NCBI GenBank assembly: GCA_964401455.1
Contig: CAYNYI010000077.1
Span: 1-14,173 of the forward strand
Source: CAYNYI01 sp964401455
Lineage (GTDB): Bacteria; Fibrobacterota; OXYB2-FULL-49-7; CAYNYI01
Direction of reading: 5' to 3'
Length of the DNA: 14,173 nucleotides
Part shown: one piece after another, positions 1-6,977 of the stretch
How positions within the stretch are numbered: the stretch's first letter is position 1
Layout: each line of letters starts with the position of its first letter
The notes under the pieces: generated by a model
What the model was told of the DNA's origin: nothing
Seen by the model: only the letters and a program-made list of their open reading frames with translations
The model's database searches: none
Position numbers and translations under genes: made by a program

Positions 1-26
1 TGGGGGTTCGAGTCCCTCCAGGCCTG
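1..26 (+). tRNA. tRNA-Trp, 3' end (cut by window edge)
   Basis: Only the T arm and the 3' acceptor strand are present. Positions 2-6 (GGGGG) pair with 14-18 (CCCTC, one G-T pair) around the loop TTCGAGT at 7-13. Positions 19-25 (CAGGCCT) are the 3' acceptor strand, and G26 is the discriminator base. The next bases are AGTT, so CCA is not encoded and would have to be added enzymatically. The anticodon lies outside the window, so identity is inferred: G73 is typical of bacterial tRNA-Trp, the T arm resembles E. coli tRNA-Trp, and a tRNA-Trp gene very commonly stands directly before secE-nusG. Confidence 0.8.
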
Positions 27-37
27 AGTTGAAACTG

Positions 38-58
38 AAGAACCCTGCGGGGTCTTTT
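38..58 (+). terminator. Weak stem-loop between tRNA and secE, possible attenuator
   Basis: ACCC at 42-45 pairs with GGGT at 50-53 around the tetraloop TGCG. A bulged A41 and three more pairs (AAG 38-40 with CTT 54-56) extend the stem, and TT follows. If only the inner stem forms, the tail is CTTTT. The stem is short and the T-run poor, so complete termination is unlikely. It could partly uncouple the tRNA from secE or mark the 3' processing region of the tRNA. Confidence 0.3.
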
Positions 59-85
59 GATATTGAACTGAAATCGGGAATTAAT

Positions 86-271
86 ATGTTCAGAAGCATA
101 TCCGAATACGTAAAAAATGTTATAGCCGAGATGAAGGCGGTTTCCTGGCCTACAGCCGAAACAGTAAAATATTCATCAATTGTGGTTGTTTCCATAAGCT
201 TGATTTTTGCGGCTTATATTTTTATCGTGGATTATGTGCTTACCCTTCTAATCGGAAGGTTCTTACAGTAA
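86..271 (+). CDS. secE: Preprotein translocase subunit SecE
   Basis: This is a 61-residue single-span inner-membrane protein that clamps the SecY channel in the SecYEG translocase. The amphipathic N-terminal helix (about residues 3-20) ends in the conserved Trp-Pro pair (W21-P22). It is followed by one hydrophobic membrane segment at about residues 30-56. The ATG at 86 is chosen because GGGA at 76-79 gives a good ribosome binding site, and 61 residues matches short SecE proteins of the non-enterobacterial type. An in-frame TTG at 29 would add 19 residues with no family counterpart and would begin 2 bases after the tRNA. The gene is followed 15 bases later by nusG, its usual partner. The call rests on the Trp-Pro motif, the topology and the neighbourhood. 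Confidence 0.93.
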   Translation: MFRSISEYVKNVIAEMKAVSWPTAETVKYSSIVVVSISLIFAAYIFIVDYVLTLLIGRFLQ

Positions 272-286
272 AGGGGCTATTTTAAT

Positions 287-823
287 ATGGCACAGCAATG
301 GTATGCAGTCCATACATACGCGGGACAGGAGAATAAAGTAAAAGATCAGCTTGATTCGCTTATTGAATCCGGCGAGGCGCAGGGTATAAGTACGGTTCTT
401 GTTCCCACACAGGAGTCTATTGCCATAAGGAAGGGAAAGAAGGTAAAGCAGACAAAAAAATCTTTCCCCAGTTACATTCTCGTAGAGATGGAGCTTAATA
501 AAAGTACGACATATACAATAACAGAGATGCCCGGTGTTACCGGTTTTGTAGGCGCATCTCCTACAAAACCTCCCAAACCCCTCAAATCTGACGAAGTTGA
601 GCGGATTCTCGGAATAACTTCAAAGAAGAAAAGCGGAACAGAGACCGAGGTTCCGTATGTGGTTGGGGAAAGTGTTAGGGTAAACGATGGTCCTTTTAAG
701 GGTTTTGACGGAAATATAGACGAAATACATGTTGAAAAAGGTAAACTAAAAGTAATGGTCAGTGTCTTTGGAAGGCTTACGCCGGTAGAACTTGATTTTT
801 TACAGGTTTCTCCCATAAGCTGA
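287..823 (+). CDS. nusG: Transcription termination/antitermination factor NusG
   Basis: NusG binds the clamp of the RNA polymerase elongation complex. It modulates pausing and couples polymerase to Rho or, through ribosomal protein S10, to the leading ribosome. The 178-residue protein starts with the typical NGN domain (residues about 3-115, beginning QQWYAVHTYAGQENKV). It ends with a KOW domain (about 124-178) containing the segment VNDGPFKGFDGNI and the FGRLTPVELDF strand that interacts with Rho or S10 in homologues. Length is standard and no extra domain is inserted between NGN and KOW. The start ATG has AAGGGG at 271-276. The gene sits 15 bases after secE and 47 bases before rplK, as in many bacteria. 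Confidence 0.98.
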   Translation: MAQQWYAVHTYAGQENKVKDQLDSLIESGEAQGISTVLVPTQESIAIRKGKKVKQTKKSFPSYILVEMELNKSTTYTITEMPGVTGFVGASPTKPPKPLKSDEVERILGITSKKKSGTETEVPYVVGESVRVNDGPFKGFDGNIDEIHVEKGKLKVMVSVFGRLTPVELDFLQVSPIS

Positions 824-840
824 TCCGGTTGCAGACCGAT
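823..840 (+). promoter_or_regulatory. Small stem-loop in the nusG-rplK spacer, candidate leader element
   Basis: CGGT at 826-829 pairs with ACCG at 835-838 around a five-base loop (TGCAG). With C825 bulged, AT (823-824) and AT (839-840) extend the stem. It begins at the last base of the nusG stop codon. In E. coli, L1 represses its own operon by binding a structure in the rplK leader, so this is the place to look for one. I cannot confirm that the hairpin has the L1-binding loop geometry. The rest of the 47-base spacer holds only the rplK ribosome binding site. Confidence 0.2.
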
Positions 841-870
841 ACTGACAAATAAACGTACAGGAGATAAAAA

Positions 871-1296
871 GTGGCAAAAAAGGTTGCGAACACAATAAGG
901 CTTCAGATAAAAGGCGGGGCCGCGAACCCCGCTCCTCCGGTCGGTCCGGCTCTCGGTCAGGCAGGAGTTAACATAATGGAATTCTGCAAGGCTTTTAATG
1001 CCAAGACCCAGGAACAGGCCGGTTCAAAAGTTACTGTAGTCATTACTGTTTATGCGGACCGTTCGTTCTCATTCGAGACAAAAACTCCGTTGACTTCAGA
1101 GCTTGTAAAAAAATACGCCAAGGTAAAAAAAGGTTCGGGAGAGCCCAATAAAAATAAAGTTGGTACCATAAAAATGGATAAGATCCGGGAAATAGCCGAG
1201 ATCAAAATGCAGGATCTCTCAGCGGCCAACATTGAAAATGCCATGAAAATGGTAATGGGCTCCTGCAAATCCATGGGAATTACCGTAACCAAGTAA
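871..1296 (+). CDS. rplK: 50S ribosomal protein L11
   Basis: L11 binds the GTPase-associated centre of 23S rRNA at the base of the L7/L12 stalk, and helps EF-G, EF-Tu and RelA act on the ribosome. The 141-residue protein has the N-terminal domain with the proline-rich segment ANPAPPVGPALGQAGVNIMEFC (residues 18-39), which is the thiostrepton-contacting region in homologues. The C-terminal rRNA-binding domain includes GSGEPNKNKVG (88-98). The GTG start is preceded by AGGAG at 859-863 and gives the canonical N-terminus (M)AKKV. One oddity is the interdomain linker: the usual Thr-Pro-Pro is Thr-Pro-Leu at 72-74. The gene is followed 19 bases later by rplA, the standard L11-L1 pair. Confidence 0.98.
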   Translation: MAKKVANTIRLQIKGGAANPAPPVGPALGQAGVNIMEFCKAFNAKTQEQAGSKVTVVITVYADRSFSFETKTPLTSELVKKYAKVKKGSGEPNKNKVGTIKMDKIREIAEIKMQDLSAANIENAMKMVMGSCKSMGITVTK

Positions 1297-1315
1297 CTAC
1301 AACAGGAAAAAACAA

Positions 1316-2008
1316 ATGAAAAGAGGAAAAAGAATTACAGATCTTCGAAAAGATGTTGACAGTGCTAAAGAGTACAGCATCCAGGATGCGGTGAATTTCC
1401 TGAAAACCTCGTCAAAAGTGAAATTTGATGAGAGTATGGAAGTTGCGGTAAGGCTGGGCATCGACGCTAAGAAAACAGACCAGAACATCCGGGGATCGGT
1501 GATCCTGCCGAATGGAACAGGTAAAAAAGTCAGGGTGCTTGCTTTTGCTTCTCCTGAGAAAGAAGCTGAAGCCAAGGAGGCCGGAGCGGAGTATATCGGT
1601 GGTGATGAGCTTGCATCCAAAATTCAGGGTGGGTGGTTCGATTTTGACGCGGTTGTTGCGACACCAGATATGATGAAAGTTGTCGGAAAACTCGGAAAAG
1701 TTCTGGGGCCTCGAGGGATGATGCCTAACCCGAAGGTCGGAACCGTGACTCCGGATATCGGCCAGGCTGTTAAAGACCTAAAAGCGGGGAAAGTGGAATA
1801 TCGAAACGATAAAGCCGGTAATATTCATGCTCCCGTTGGAAAAGTGTCTTTTGACATGTCTAAGATTGCCGAAAATGTAAAAGCTCTTGTTGAAGCACTC
1901 AAAAAAGCGAAACCTCAGGCTTCCAAAGGAACGTACTTTAAAAAAGTTTCTCTTTCGACAACAATGGGCCCGGGTTTAAGTATAGATAAACAGTCTCTGC
2001 AAATATGA
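1316..2008 (+). CDS. rplA: 50S ribosomal protein L1
   Basis: L1 forms the mobile L1 stalk that escorts deacylated tRNA out of the E site. In many bacteria it also represses its own operon by binding mRNA. The 230-residue length is typical. The N-terminal half begins KRGKRITDLRKDVDSAKEYSI. The signature GKLGKVLGPRGMMPNPKVGTVT (about residues 125-146) lies in the conserved central region. The C-terminal domain I segment has the usual GNIHAPVGKVSFDMSKIAENV. The start ATG has AGGA at 1304-1307 with 8 bases between. The stop is only 16 bases before rplJ, so the two are probably translated in a coupled way. Confidence 0.98.
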   Translation: MKRGKRITDLRKDVDSAKEYSIQDAVNFLKTSSKVKFDESMEVAVRLGIDAKKTDQNIRGSVILPNGTGKKVRVLAFASPEKEAEAKEAGAEYIGGDELASKIQGGWFDFDAVVATPDMMKVVGKLGKVLGPRGMMPNPKVGTVTPDIGQAVKDLKAGKVEYRNDKAGNIHAPVGKVSFDMSKIAENVKALVEALKKAKPQASKGTYFKKVSLSTTMGPGLSIDKQSLQI

Positions 2009-2024
2009 TTAAGGAATCACAGCC

Positions 2025-2567
2025 ATGATTACTATTGAAAAGAAAAAAGAGATAACTGAAGAACTGAAAAAGGGTGTAAGTAACTCAAAGAGCCTTTTTC
2101 TGGCGGATTTTAAAAACCTTAAGGTTGAGGAAATCAATGATTTCCGTAAAATGTGTCGCGAAGAAAATGTTCGATATAAAGTTGTTAAAAATACCCTCCT
2201 AAAAAGGATTTTTAGCGACGAAGATATAGATGGGCTCTCTGAGTTCTGCGTCGGGCCCACCGCTATCGCATTTTCAGAGGAAGACGAAGTCTCTCCGGCC
2301 CGAGTACTAAAGGAATTTCTTAAAAAGTATAAACACAGAAAGGATGACTTCTCTTTTAAGATTGGTTATCTTGATAATAAAACAGTAGAAAAATCAGAAA
2401 TCGGCAGACTTGCCGATCTTCCCCCGAAAGAAGTTCTCATTTCTATGCTTGCGGGTACACTAAAAGCACCGATCGGCAAATTTGCCATGGTGCTTAAAGC
2501 CAACATCTCGAAAGCTGTTTATGCGCTGAACGCTGTGAAAGAGAAAAAAGAAGCTTCGGGCGACTGA
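2025..2567 (+). CDS. rplJ: 50S ribosomal protein L10
   Basis: L10 anchors the L7/L12 dimers to the ribosome and, with L11, builds the factor-binding stalk. The 180-residue protein shows the N-terminal rRNA-binding domain, with SKSLFLADFKNLKVEEINDFRK and KVVKNTLLKRIF. It ends in a helical tail (about 135-175) of the kind that docks L12 dimers. The ATG has AAGGA at 2011-2015 with 9 bases of spacing. Only 16 bases separate it from rplA, so there is no room in the spacer for the L10-binding leader that E. coli and many other bacteria have here. Any such element would have to overlap the end of rplA. Confidence 0.97.
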   Translation: MITIEKKKEITEELKKGVSNSKSLFLADFKNLKVEEINDFRKMCREENVRYKVVKNTLLKRIFSDEDIDGLSEFCVGPTAIAFSEEDEVSPARVLKEFLKKYKHRKDDFSFKIGYLDNKTVEKSEIGRLADLPPKEVLISMLAGTLKAPIGKFAMVLKANISKAVYALNAVKEKKEASGD

Positions 2568-2614
2568 AAAAAGTAATTAACAGTTATACTAATAACATCA
2601 AAACGGAGGGCATA

Positions 2615-3001
2615 ATGGCCACACTTACAAATGACGAAATAATTGATGCGATCGGCAACAAAACCGTACTGGAACTTTCCGATCTCATTAAATCAATCGA
2701 GGAGAAATTCGATGTAACCGCTGCTGCTCCCGCCGCTGCCGTTGCCGCGATGCCCGGTGCCGCTGCAGGCGGAGAAGAAGCAGAAGAAAAAACTGAGTTT
2801 GATGTCGTTCTTGCTTCCGCAGGTTCACAAAAGATCCAGGTCATCAAAGTTGTGAGATCTCTTACTCAGCTTGGTCTTAAAGAAGCCAAAGAGCTCGTTG
2901 ACAAAGCTCCTTCACCCATAAAAGAAGGCGTTGCTAAAGATGAGGCCGAGGAAATCAAAAAAAAGATAGAGGAAGTTGGCGGAAGCGTCGAGATCAAATA
3001 A
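2615..3001 (+). CDS. rplL: 50S ribosomal protein L7/L12
   Basis: L7/L12 is the multicopy stalk protein that recruits translational GTPases. The 128-residue, acidic protein has three parts. The N-terminal dimerisation and L10-binding helices span about residues 2-35. A flexible Ala/Gly/Pro-rich hinge spans about 36-55. The C-terminal domain (about 60-128) has the conserved EKTEFDVVLASAGSQKIQVIK and the LGLKEAKELVDKAP helix region that contacts EF-Tu and EF-G. GGAGGG at 2605-2610, four bases before the ATG, is one of the strongest ribosome binding sites in the window. That suits a protein needed in several copies per L10. It lies 47 bases after rplJ. Confidence 0.98.
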   Translation: MATLTNDEIIDAIGNKTVLELSDLIKSIEEKFDVTAAAPAAAVAAMPGAAAGGEEAEEKTEFDVVLASAGSQKIQVIKVVRSLTQLGLKEAKELVDKAPSPIKEGVAKDEAEEIKKKIEEVGGSVEIK

Positions 3002-3022
3002 TAAGTGTTCCTCAAAGGTATA

Positions 3023-3076
3023 GGCACACGGCATATTAGGATTTCCCCTGAATAAGGGCATCTTATGCCGTGTGTC
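3023..3076 (+). terminator. Long hairpin in the rplL-rpoB spacer, partial attenuator or RNase processing site
   Basis: Positions 3023-3035 pair with 3064-3076 over 13 base pairs (12 Watson-Crick, one G-T), built on CACACGGCAT and ATGCCGTGTG. Inside, GAT 3040-3042 pairs with ATC 3060-3062, and CCC 3046-3048 pairs with GGG 3056-3058, making a branched-free long arm. The downstream strand is T-rich (TTGATTTTATTTATTG) but interrupted, so full termination is unlikely. E. coli has both an attenuator and an RNase III site in this spacer, which lowers rpoBC expression relative to ribosomal proteins. The same role is inferred here. The remainder of the 151-base spacer shows no convincing promoter. Confidence 0.7.
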
Positions 3077-3152
3077 TGTTGATTTTATTTATTGAATGTA
3101 TTAAGTTGCCGGATGTTCTTCTAAAACCCTTTTCCCACAGAAGGTTGCCAAT

Positions 3153-6100
3153 ATGAGATTAAGTAACGAGAGAAAGTCTTATGCAAAGTTCAAGGAGTGG
3201 ATCGATATGCCAGATCTGCTTGATGTTCAGAAAATTTCCTATGCGGAATTTCTGCAGAAAGATGTCGCTCCGGAAAAAAGAAAAAATATAGGCCTCCAGA
3301 AAGTTTTTAATACTGTTTTCCCCGTAGCTGACCTTAAAGGACGGTATGAGCTTGAACTCAAGGAATACAGTATAGGTGCTGTTAAATACAATGAGCTGGA
3401 ATGCCAGGAAAGGGGGGCCTCCTATTCAGCTCCTCTTAAAGCCGTTCTTTCTCTGAGCTTCTTTGACGTGGAAAAGGATGAAAGAAAATTCCGTGAAAGA
3501 ATAACGAACGAAGTCTTTCTCGGTGAAATACCGCTTATGACCGGAAGAGGTACTTTTATAATTAACGGTGCTGAGCGGGTAATTGTTTCCCAGCTTCACC
3601 GTTCTCCCGGTGTTTTCTTCGATTCCGAAGATATTCCGGGCGGTAAAGTTTATAAATCAAGGATAATTCCTTTTAAGGGCAGTTGGCTTGAGTTTCTTAT
3701 TGATAAAAATGATGTACTCGTTTTAAGCATTGACAGAAAAAGAAAAATGCCCGCATCTCTGCTTTTGAGAGCTCTTGGATATTCGGAAAACAGAGACATA
3801 ATAAATCTGTTTTATGAAACTGAAGAAATTGACATTTCGAAGAAGAAAAAAGAAGATGTACTCATGCTGCCTCTGGCAAAAGAGGTTGTTGACATGGAGA
3901 CCGGTGAAGTCCTTTTTGAGGTCAACACCCCAATAAATGAAAGCGTCATGAAAAAACTTAAAGACGCAGACATAAATAAAGTTGAAGTTGTTAAGGACTT
4001 TGAGAAAAACCAGGTTGTTCACAACACAATGCTCAAGGACAACACCAAAAATGAGGCCGACGGTCTTATGCGCATCTATGCTCTTATGAGGGCTAATGAT
4101 GCACCCAATGTTGAGAGCGCCAGGCAGTATTTTAACAGGCTTTTCTTTGACGATAAACGCTATGACCTCGGCAATGTCGGCCGTTACAGGCTTAATAAGA
4201 AACTTGATCTAGACATAGACCCCGAGCAGCAGACACTCACAAATGAGGATATAATTGGTGTCATTAAATATATGCTTAAAATGAGAAACGGTGAAGGCGA
4301 GTTGGATGATATCGATCATCTCGGAAACCGCCGCGCCCGTTCTGTCGGGGAACTCCTTACAAACCAGTTCAGCATTGCTTTTGCAAGAATGCAAAAAAAT
4401 ATCAAAGAGAGACTAAGCCTACGTGATTCAGGAGATCTTACTCCCAAAGATGTAGTAAACGCGCGTACAGTTGCCACTGTTATAGGTTCATTTTTCGGAA
4501 GTAGTCAGCTTTCTCAGTTTATGGACCAGACTAATCCGCTTGCCGAGCTTACTCATAAAAGAAGGGTCAGTGCCCTGGGGCCTGGCGGGCTTTCGAGGGA
4601 AAGGGCAGGTTTTGAGGTTCGTGACGTTCATTACTCACATTACGGCAGGCTTTGTCCTATAGAGACTCCCGAAGGTCCGAACATAGGGCTTATAGCTTCT
4701 CTCAGTCTCTTCGCCCGCATAAACGACTACGGTTTTATCGAGTCTCCGTTTGCGGTTGTTAAAAACGGCAAACTTACCGGTGAAGTTGAGTTTCTTACTG
4801 CCGAGCAGGGAGATCACTATTTTATTGCCCCGGGTTCCACTCCGGTTGATGACAAAGGCCGTCTTCTGGGGGAAAATTTAATTGTGCGTAAAGCCGGTGA
4901 ATTTCCAATTGTTCCTGTAAGTGAAATTAACTATCTGGATGTTTCCAAAAGACAGATGCTCAGCCTTGCTACTTCTCTGATACCCTTCCTTTCTCATGAT
5001 GATGCTAACAGGGCTCTTATGGGTTCTAATATGCAGCGGCAGGCGGTTCCTCTTCTCAGACCGGAAAGCCCGATAGTAGGAACCGGCCTTGAGGCCAAGG
5101 CAGCATATGATTCCGGAGCAATGATTATTGCTAAAAATGCAGGAACTGTTGCTAAAGTCGATGCCAGAAGAATTGTTGTCAAAAGAAGCAGCCAGAAGGA
5201 AGAGGACCTCAGCGAGAGCTTTATGGGAATGCCGCAGCATGATGTTTATGATCTCATTAAATTCAAGAGGACCAATCAGAATACTTCCATAAATCAGGTG
5301 CCCCTTGTCCGTGAAGGACAGCGTGTGAGAGCAGGCGATGTTCTGGCGGACGGAGCTGCAACCGATAACGGAGAGCTCGCGTTGGGTAAAAATGCGCTTG
5401 TGGCTTTTATGCCCTGGAGAGGTTTTAATTTTGAGGATGCCATAATCATCAGCGAGAAACTTCTTGCAGAAGATACTTATACTTCCATACATGTTGAAGA
5501 ATTTGATGTAGAAGTTAGAGATACAAAAAGAGGTGTTGAGGAAATAACCAGGGAAATTCCAAATGTTTCTGAAGACATCATAAGAAACCTTGACGAGAAC
5601 GGTATAATCAGAGTCGGTGCCTGGGTTGAACCCGGGGATTTCCTTGTCGGTAAAGTTACTCCGAAAGGCGAAACTGAACTTTCTCCCGAGGAGCGTCTTT
5701 TAAGGGCTATCTTTGGCGAAAAGGCCGGTGATGTAAGAGATTCTTCTCTTAAAGCTCCTCCAGGTCTTGAAGGCGTTGTGATTGACTCCAAAGTCTTTTC
5801 CCGGAAAGAGAGAGACCGGAAAACCAAGAAAAGAGATAAAGAAGTTGTCGCCGGTCTGGAAAGTGAAGCCGCCGACAGAATAAAAGAAATAAAGAAAACA
5901 CGAGATACAATGCTCGCTGATACTCTCCAGGGGGAGGTCTCAGGAGAGCTCATAGACTTTGAGACGAATACTGTCCTCGTTAAGAAGGGCACTAAGTTTA
6001 CAAAGTCTCTGATAGGCAAAACTGATTTTACGAACTGTGTCTTCAACGAGTTTCTCTGTGAGGACCAGAGGAAAAACAAAAAGGCGATAAATGTCCTTCA

Positions 6101-6926
6101 GTCCTCCAATGAAATGATAAAAAGGATCCAGGACCGTCTCGAAAAAGAGATAGATAAGATAATAAGAGGCGATGAGCTTAAGCCCGGAGTGGTACAGCTG
6201 GTAAAGGTTTACATCGCGAAAAAACGGAAAATTTCGGTTGGAGACAAAATGGCCGGCCGCCACGGAAATAAGGGTGTTATCTCAAAGATACTTCCTGTAG
6301 AAGACATGCCTTACCTTGAGGACGGTACTCCGGTAGATATCATACTTAATCCACTTGGTGTTCCGTCACGAATGAATGTCGGACAGATACTTGAAACACA
6401 TCTTGGATGGGCAGCCAGCAAACTCGGCTTCAAGGCGGCGACTCCGGGGTTCGGCGGAGCGACTTATGAGGAAGTTATAGATTCCCTAAAAGAAGCCGGT
6501 CTTCCGGATGACGGGAAGGCCAAACTGAGAGACGGCAGGACTGGTGAGTTTATTAACCAGCCTGTTACAGTCGGATACATTTATATGTTGAAGCTTTCTC
6601 ACCTTGTGGACGATAAGATCCACGCAAGGTCTATTGGTCCCTATTCTCTGGTTACACAGCAGCCGCTTGGAGGCAAATCCCAATTCGGCGGGCAGAGGTT
6701 TGGTGAGATGGAAGTATGGGCCCTTGAAGCATATGGCGCGGCTTATACTCTTCAGGAAATGCTTACAGCGAAGAGTGATGATGTTCTCGGAAGGACAAGG
6801 ATTTATGAATCTATAGTCAAAGGCGAGAATCCTCCTAAGCCGGGTATTCCTGAATCTTTTAATGTCCTTATCAGGGAGATGAGAAGTCTTTGTCTTGATG
6901 TTGGTCTTGACAATACTGGTATATAA
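3153..6926 (+). CDS. rpoB: DNA-directed RNA polymerase subunit beta
   Basis: Beta forms half of the polymerase active cleft and carries the rifampicin pocket. The protein has 1257 residues. The rifampicin cluster at 450-475 (SSQLSQFMDQ to RRVSALG) retains Q455, D458, H468, R471 and S473, the counterparts of E. coli Q513, D516, H526, R529 and S531, so sensitivity is expected. ETPEGPNIGLI follows. The catalytic-site motif GDKMAGRHGNKG is at 1030-1041, and the C-terminal LGGKSQFGGQRFGEMEVWALEAYGAA clamp segment is intact. An SI1-like segment (VDMETGEVLFEVN onward) and a lysine-rich helical SI2-like insertion (about 885-1020) are present, as in E. coli. The segment that E. coli carries after its ETHLG motif is mostly missing, which explains the shorter length. 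AGAAGG at 3139-3144 is the ribosome binding site. Confidence 0.99.
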   Translation: MRLSNERKSYAKFKEWIDMPDLLDVQKISYAEFLQKDVAPEKRKNIGLQKVFNTVFPVADLKGRYELELKEYSIGAVKYNELECQERGASYSAPLKAVLSLSFFDVEKDERKFRERITNEVFLGEIPLMTGRGTFIINGAERVIVSQLHRSPGVFFDSEDIPGGKVYKSRIIPFKGSWLEFLIDKNDVLVLSIDRKRKMPASLLLRALGYSENRDIINLFYETEEIDISKKKKEDVLMLPLAKEVVDMETGEVLFEVNTPINESVMKKLKDADINKVEVVKDFEKNQVVHNTMLKDNTKNEADGLMRIYALMRANDAPNVESARQYFNRLFFDDKRYDLGNVGRYRLNKKLDLDIDPEQQTLTNEDIIGVIKYMLKMRNGEGELDDIDHLGNRRARSVGELLTNQFSIAFARMQKNIKERLSLRDSGDLTPKDVVNARTVATVIGSFFGSSQLSQFMDQTNPLAELTHKRRVSALGPGGLSRERAGFEVRDVHYSHYGRLCPIETPEGPNIGLIASLSLFARINDYGFIESPFAVVKNGKLTGEVEFLTAEQGDHYFIAPGSTPVDDKGRLLGENLIVRKAGEFPIVPVSEINYLDVSKRQMLSLATSLIPFLSHDDANRALMGSNMQRQAVPLLRPESPIVGTGLEAKAAYDSGAMIIAKNAGTVAKVDARRIVVKRSSQKEEDLSESFMGMPQHDVYDLIKFKRTNQNTSINQVPLVREGQRVRAGDVLADGAATDNGELALGKNALVAFMPWRGFNFEDAIIISEKLLAEDTYTSIHVEEFDVEVRDTKRGVEEITREIPNVSEDIIRNLDENGIIRVGAWVEPGDFLVGKVTPKGETELSPEERLLRAIFGEKAGDVRDSSLKAPPGLEGVVIDSKVFSRKERDRKTKKRDKEVVAGLESEAADRIKEIKKTRDTMLADTLQGEVSGELIDFETNTVLVKKGTKFTKSLIGKTDFTNCVFNEFLCEDQRKNKKAINVLQSSNEMIKRIQDRLEKEIDKIIRGDELKPGVVQLVKVYIAKKRKISVGDKMAGRHGNKGVISKILPVEDMPYLEDGTPVDIILNPLGVPSRMNVGQILETHLGWAASKLGFKAATPGFGGATYEEVIDSLKEAGLPDDGKAKLRDGRTGEFINQPVTVGYIYMLKLSHLVDDKIHARSIGPYSLVTQQPLGGKSQFGGQRFGEMEVWALEAYGAAYTLQEMLTAKSDDVLGRTRIYESIVKGENPPKPGIPESFNVLIREMRSLCLDVGLDNTGI

Positions 6927-6954
6927 TAGTATGAAAAATAGTTTAAACCATTTT

Positions 6955-6969
6955 CTCCTGTGTCTGGAG
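6955..6969 (+). promoter_or_regulatory. Hairpin covering the rpoC Shine-Dalgarno
   Basis: CTCC at 6955-6958 is complementary to GGAG at 6966-6969, with a seven-base loop (TGTGTCT) and a possible T6954-G6970 wobble pair. GGAGG at 6966-6970 is the ribosome binding site for rpoC. The structure would hide it until ribosomes finishing rpoB, which stop at 6926 just upstream, disturb it. Coupling of beta' to beta synthesis is an inference. The four-base-pair stem is small and may be only marginally stable. Confidence 0.35.
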
Positions 6970-6977
6970 GTACAGTC

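Noticed and set aside
29..85. Upstream TTG that would extend secE by 19 residues
   Set aside because: It starts two bases after the tRNA, has no ribosome binding site, and would put the small hairpin at 38-58 in the coding sequence. ATG 86 gives normal SecE length.
57..85. TTGATA and ATTAAT spaced as a promoter before secE
   Set aside because: Both boxes are poor matches, and the -10 would abut the ATG, leaving no leader for the GGGA ribosome binding site.
2585..2590. TATACT resembling a -10 box before rplL
   Set aside because: No -35-like hexamer lies 16-18 bases upstream and there is no extended -10 TG. AT-rich spacers give such matches by chance.
3079..3104. TTGATT and TATTAA as a possible rpoB promoter after the hairpin
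   Set aside because: Spacing and matches are poor, and the sequence is better explained as the T-rich flank of the hairpin.
4878..6079. Two overlapping minus-strand open frames of about 200 codons inside rpoB
   Set aside because: They lie wholly opposite conserved rpoB coding sequence, show no domain or start signal, and look like shadow frames.
6960..6977. Upstream GTG that would extend rpoC by six residues
   Set aside because: It precedes the GGAGG ribosome binding site, which would then lie inside the coding sequence. GTG 6978 or 6981 is positioned properly.
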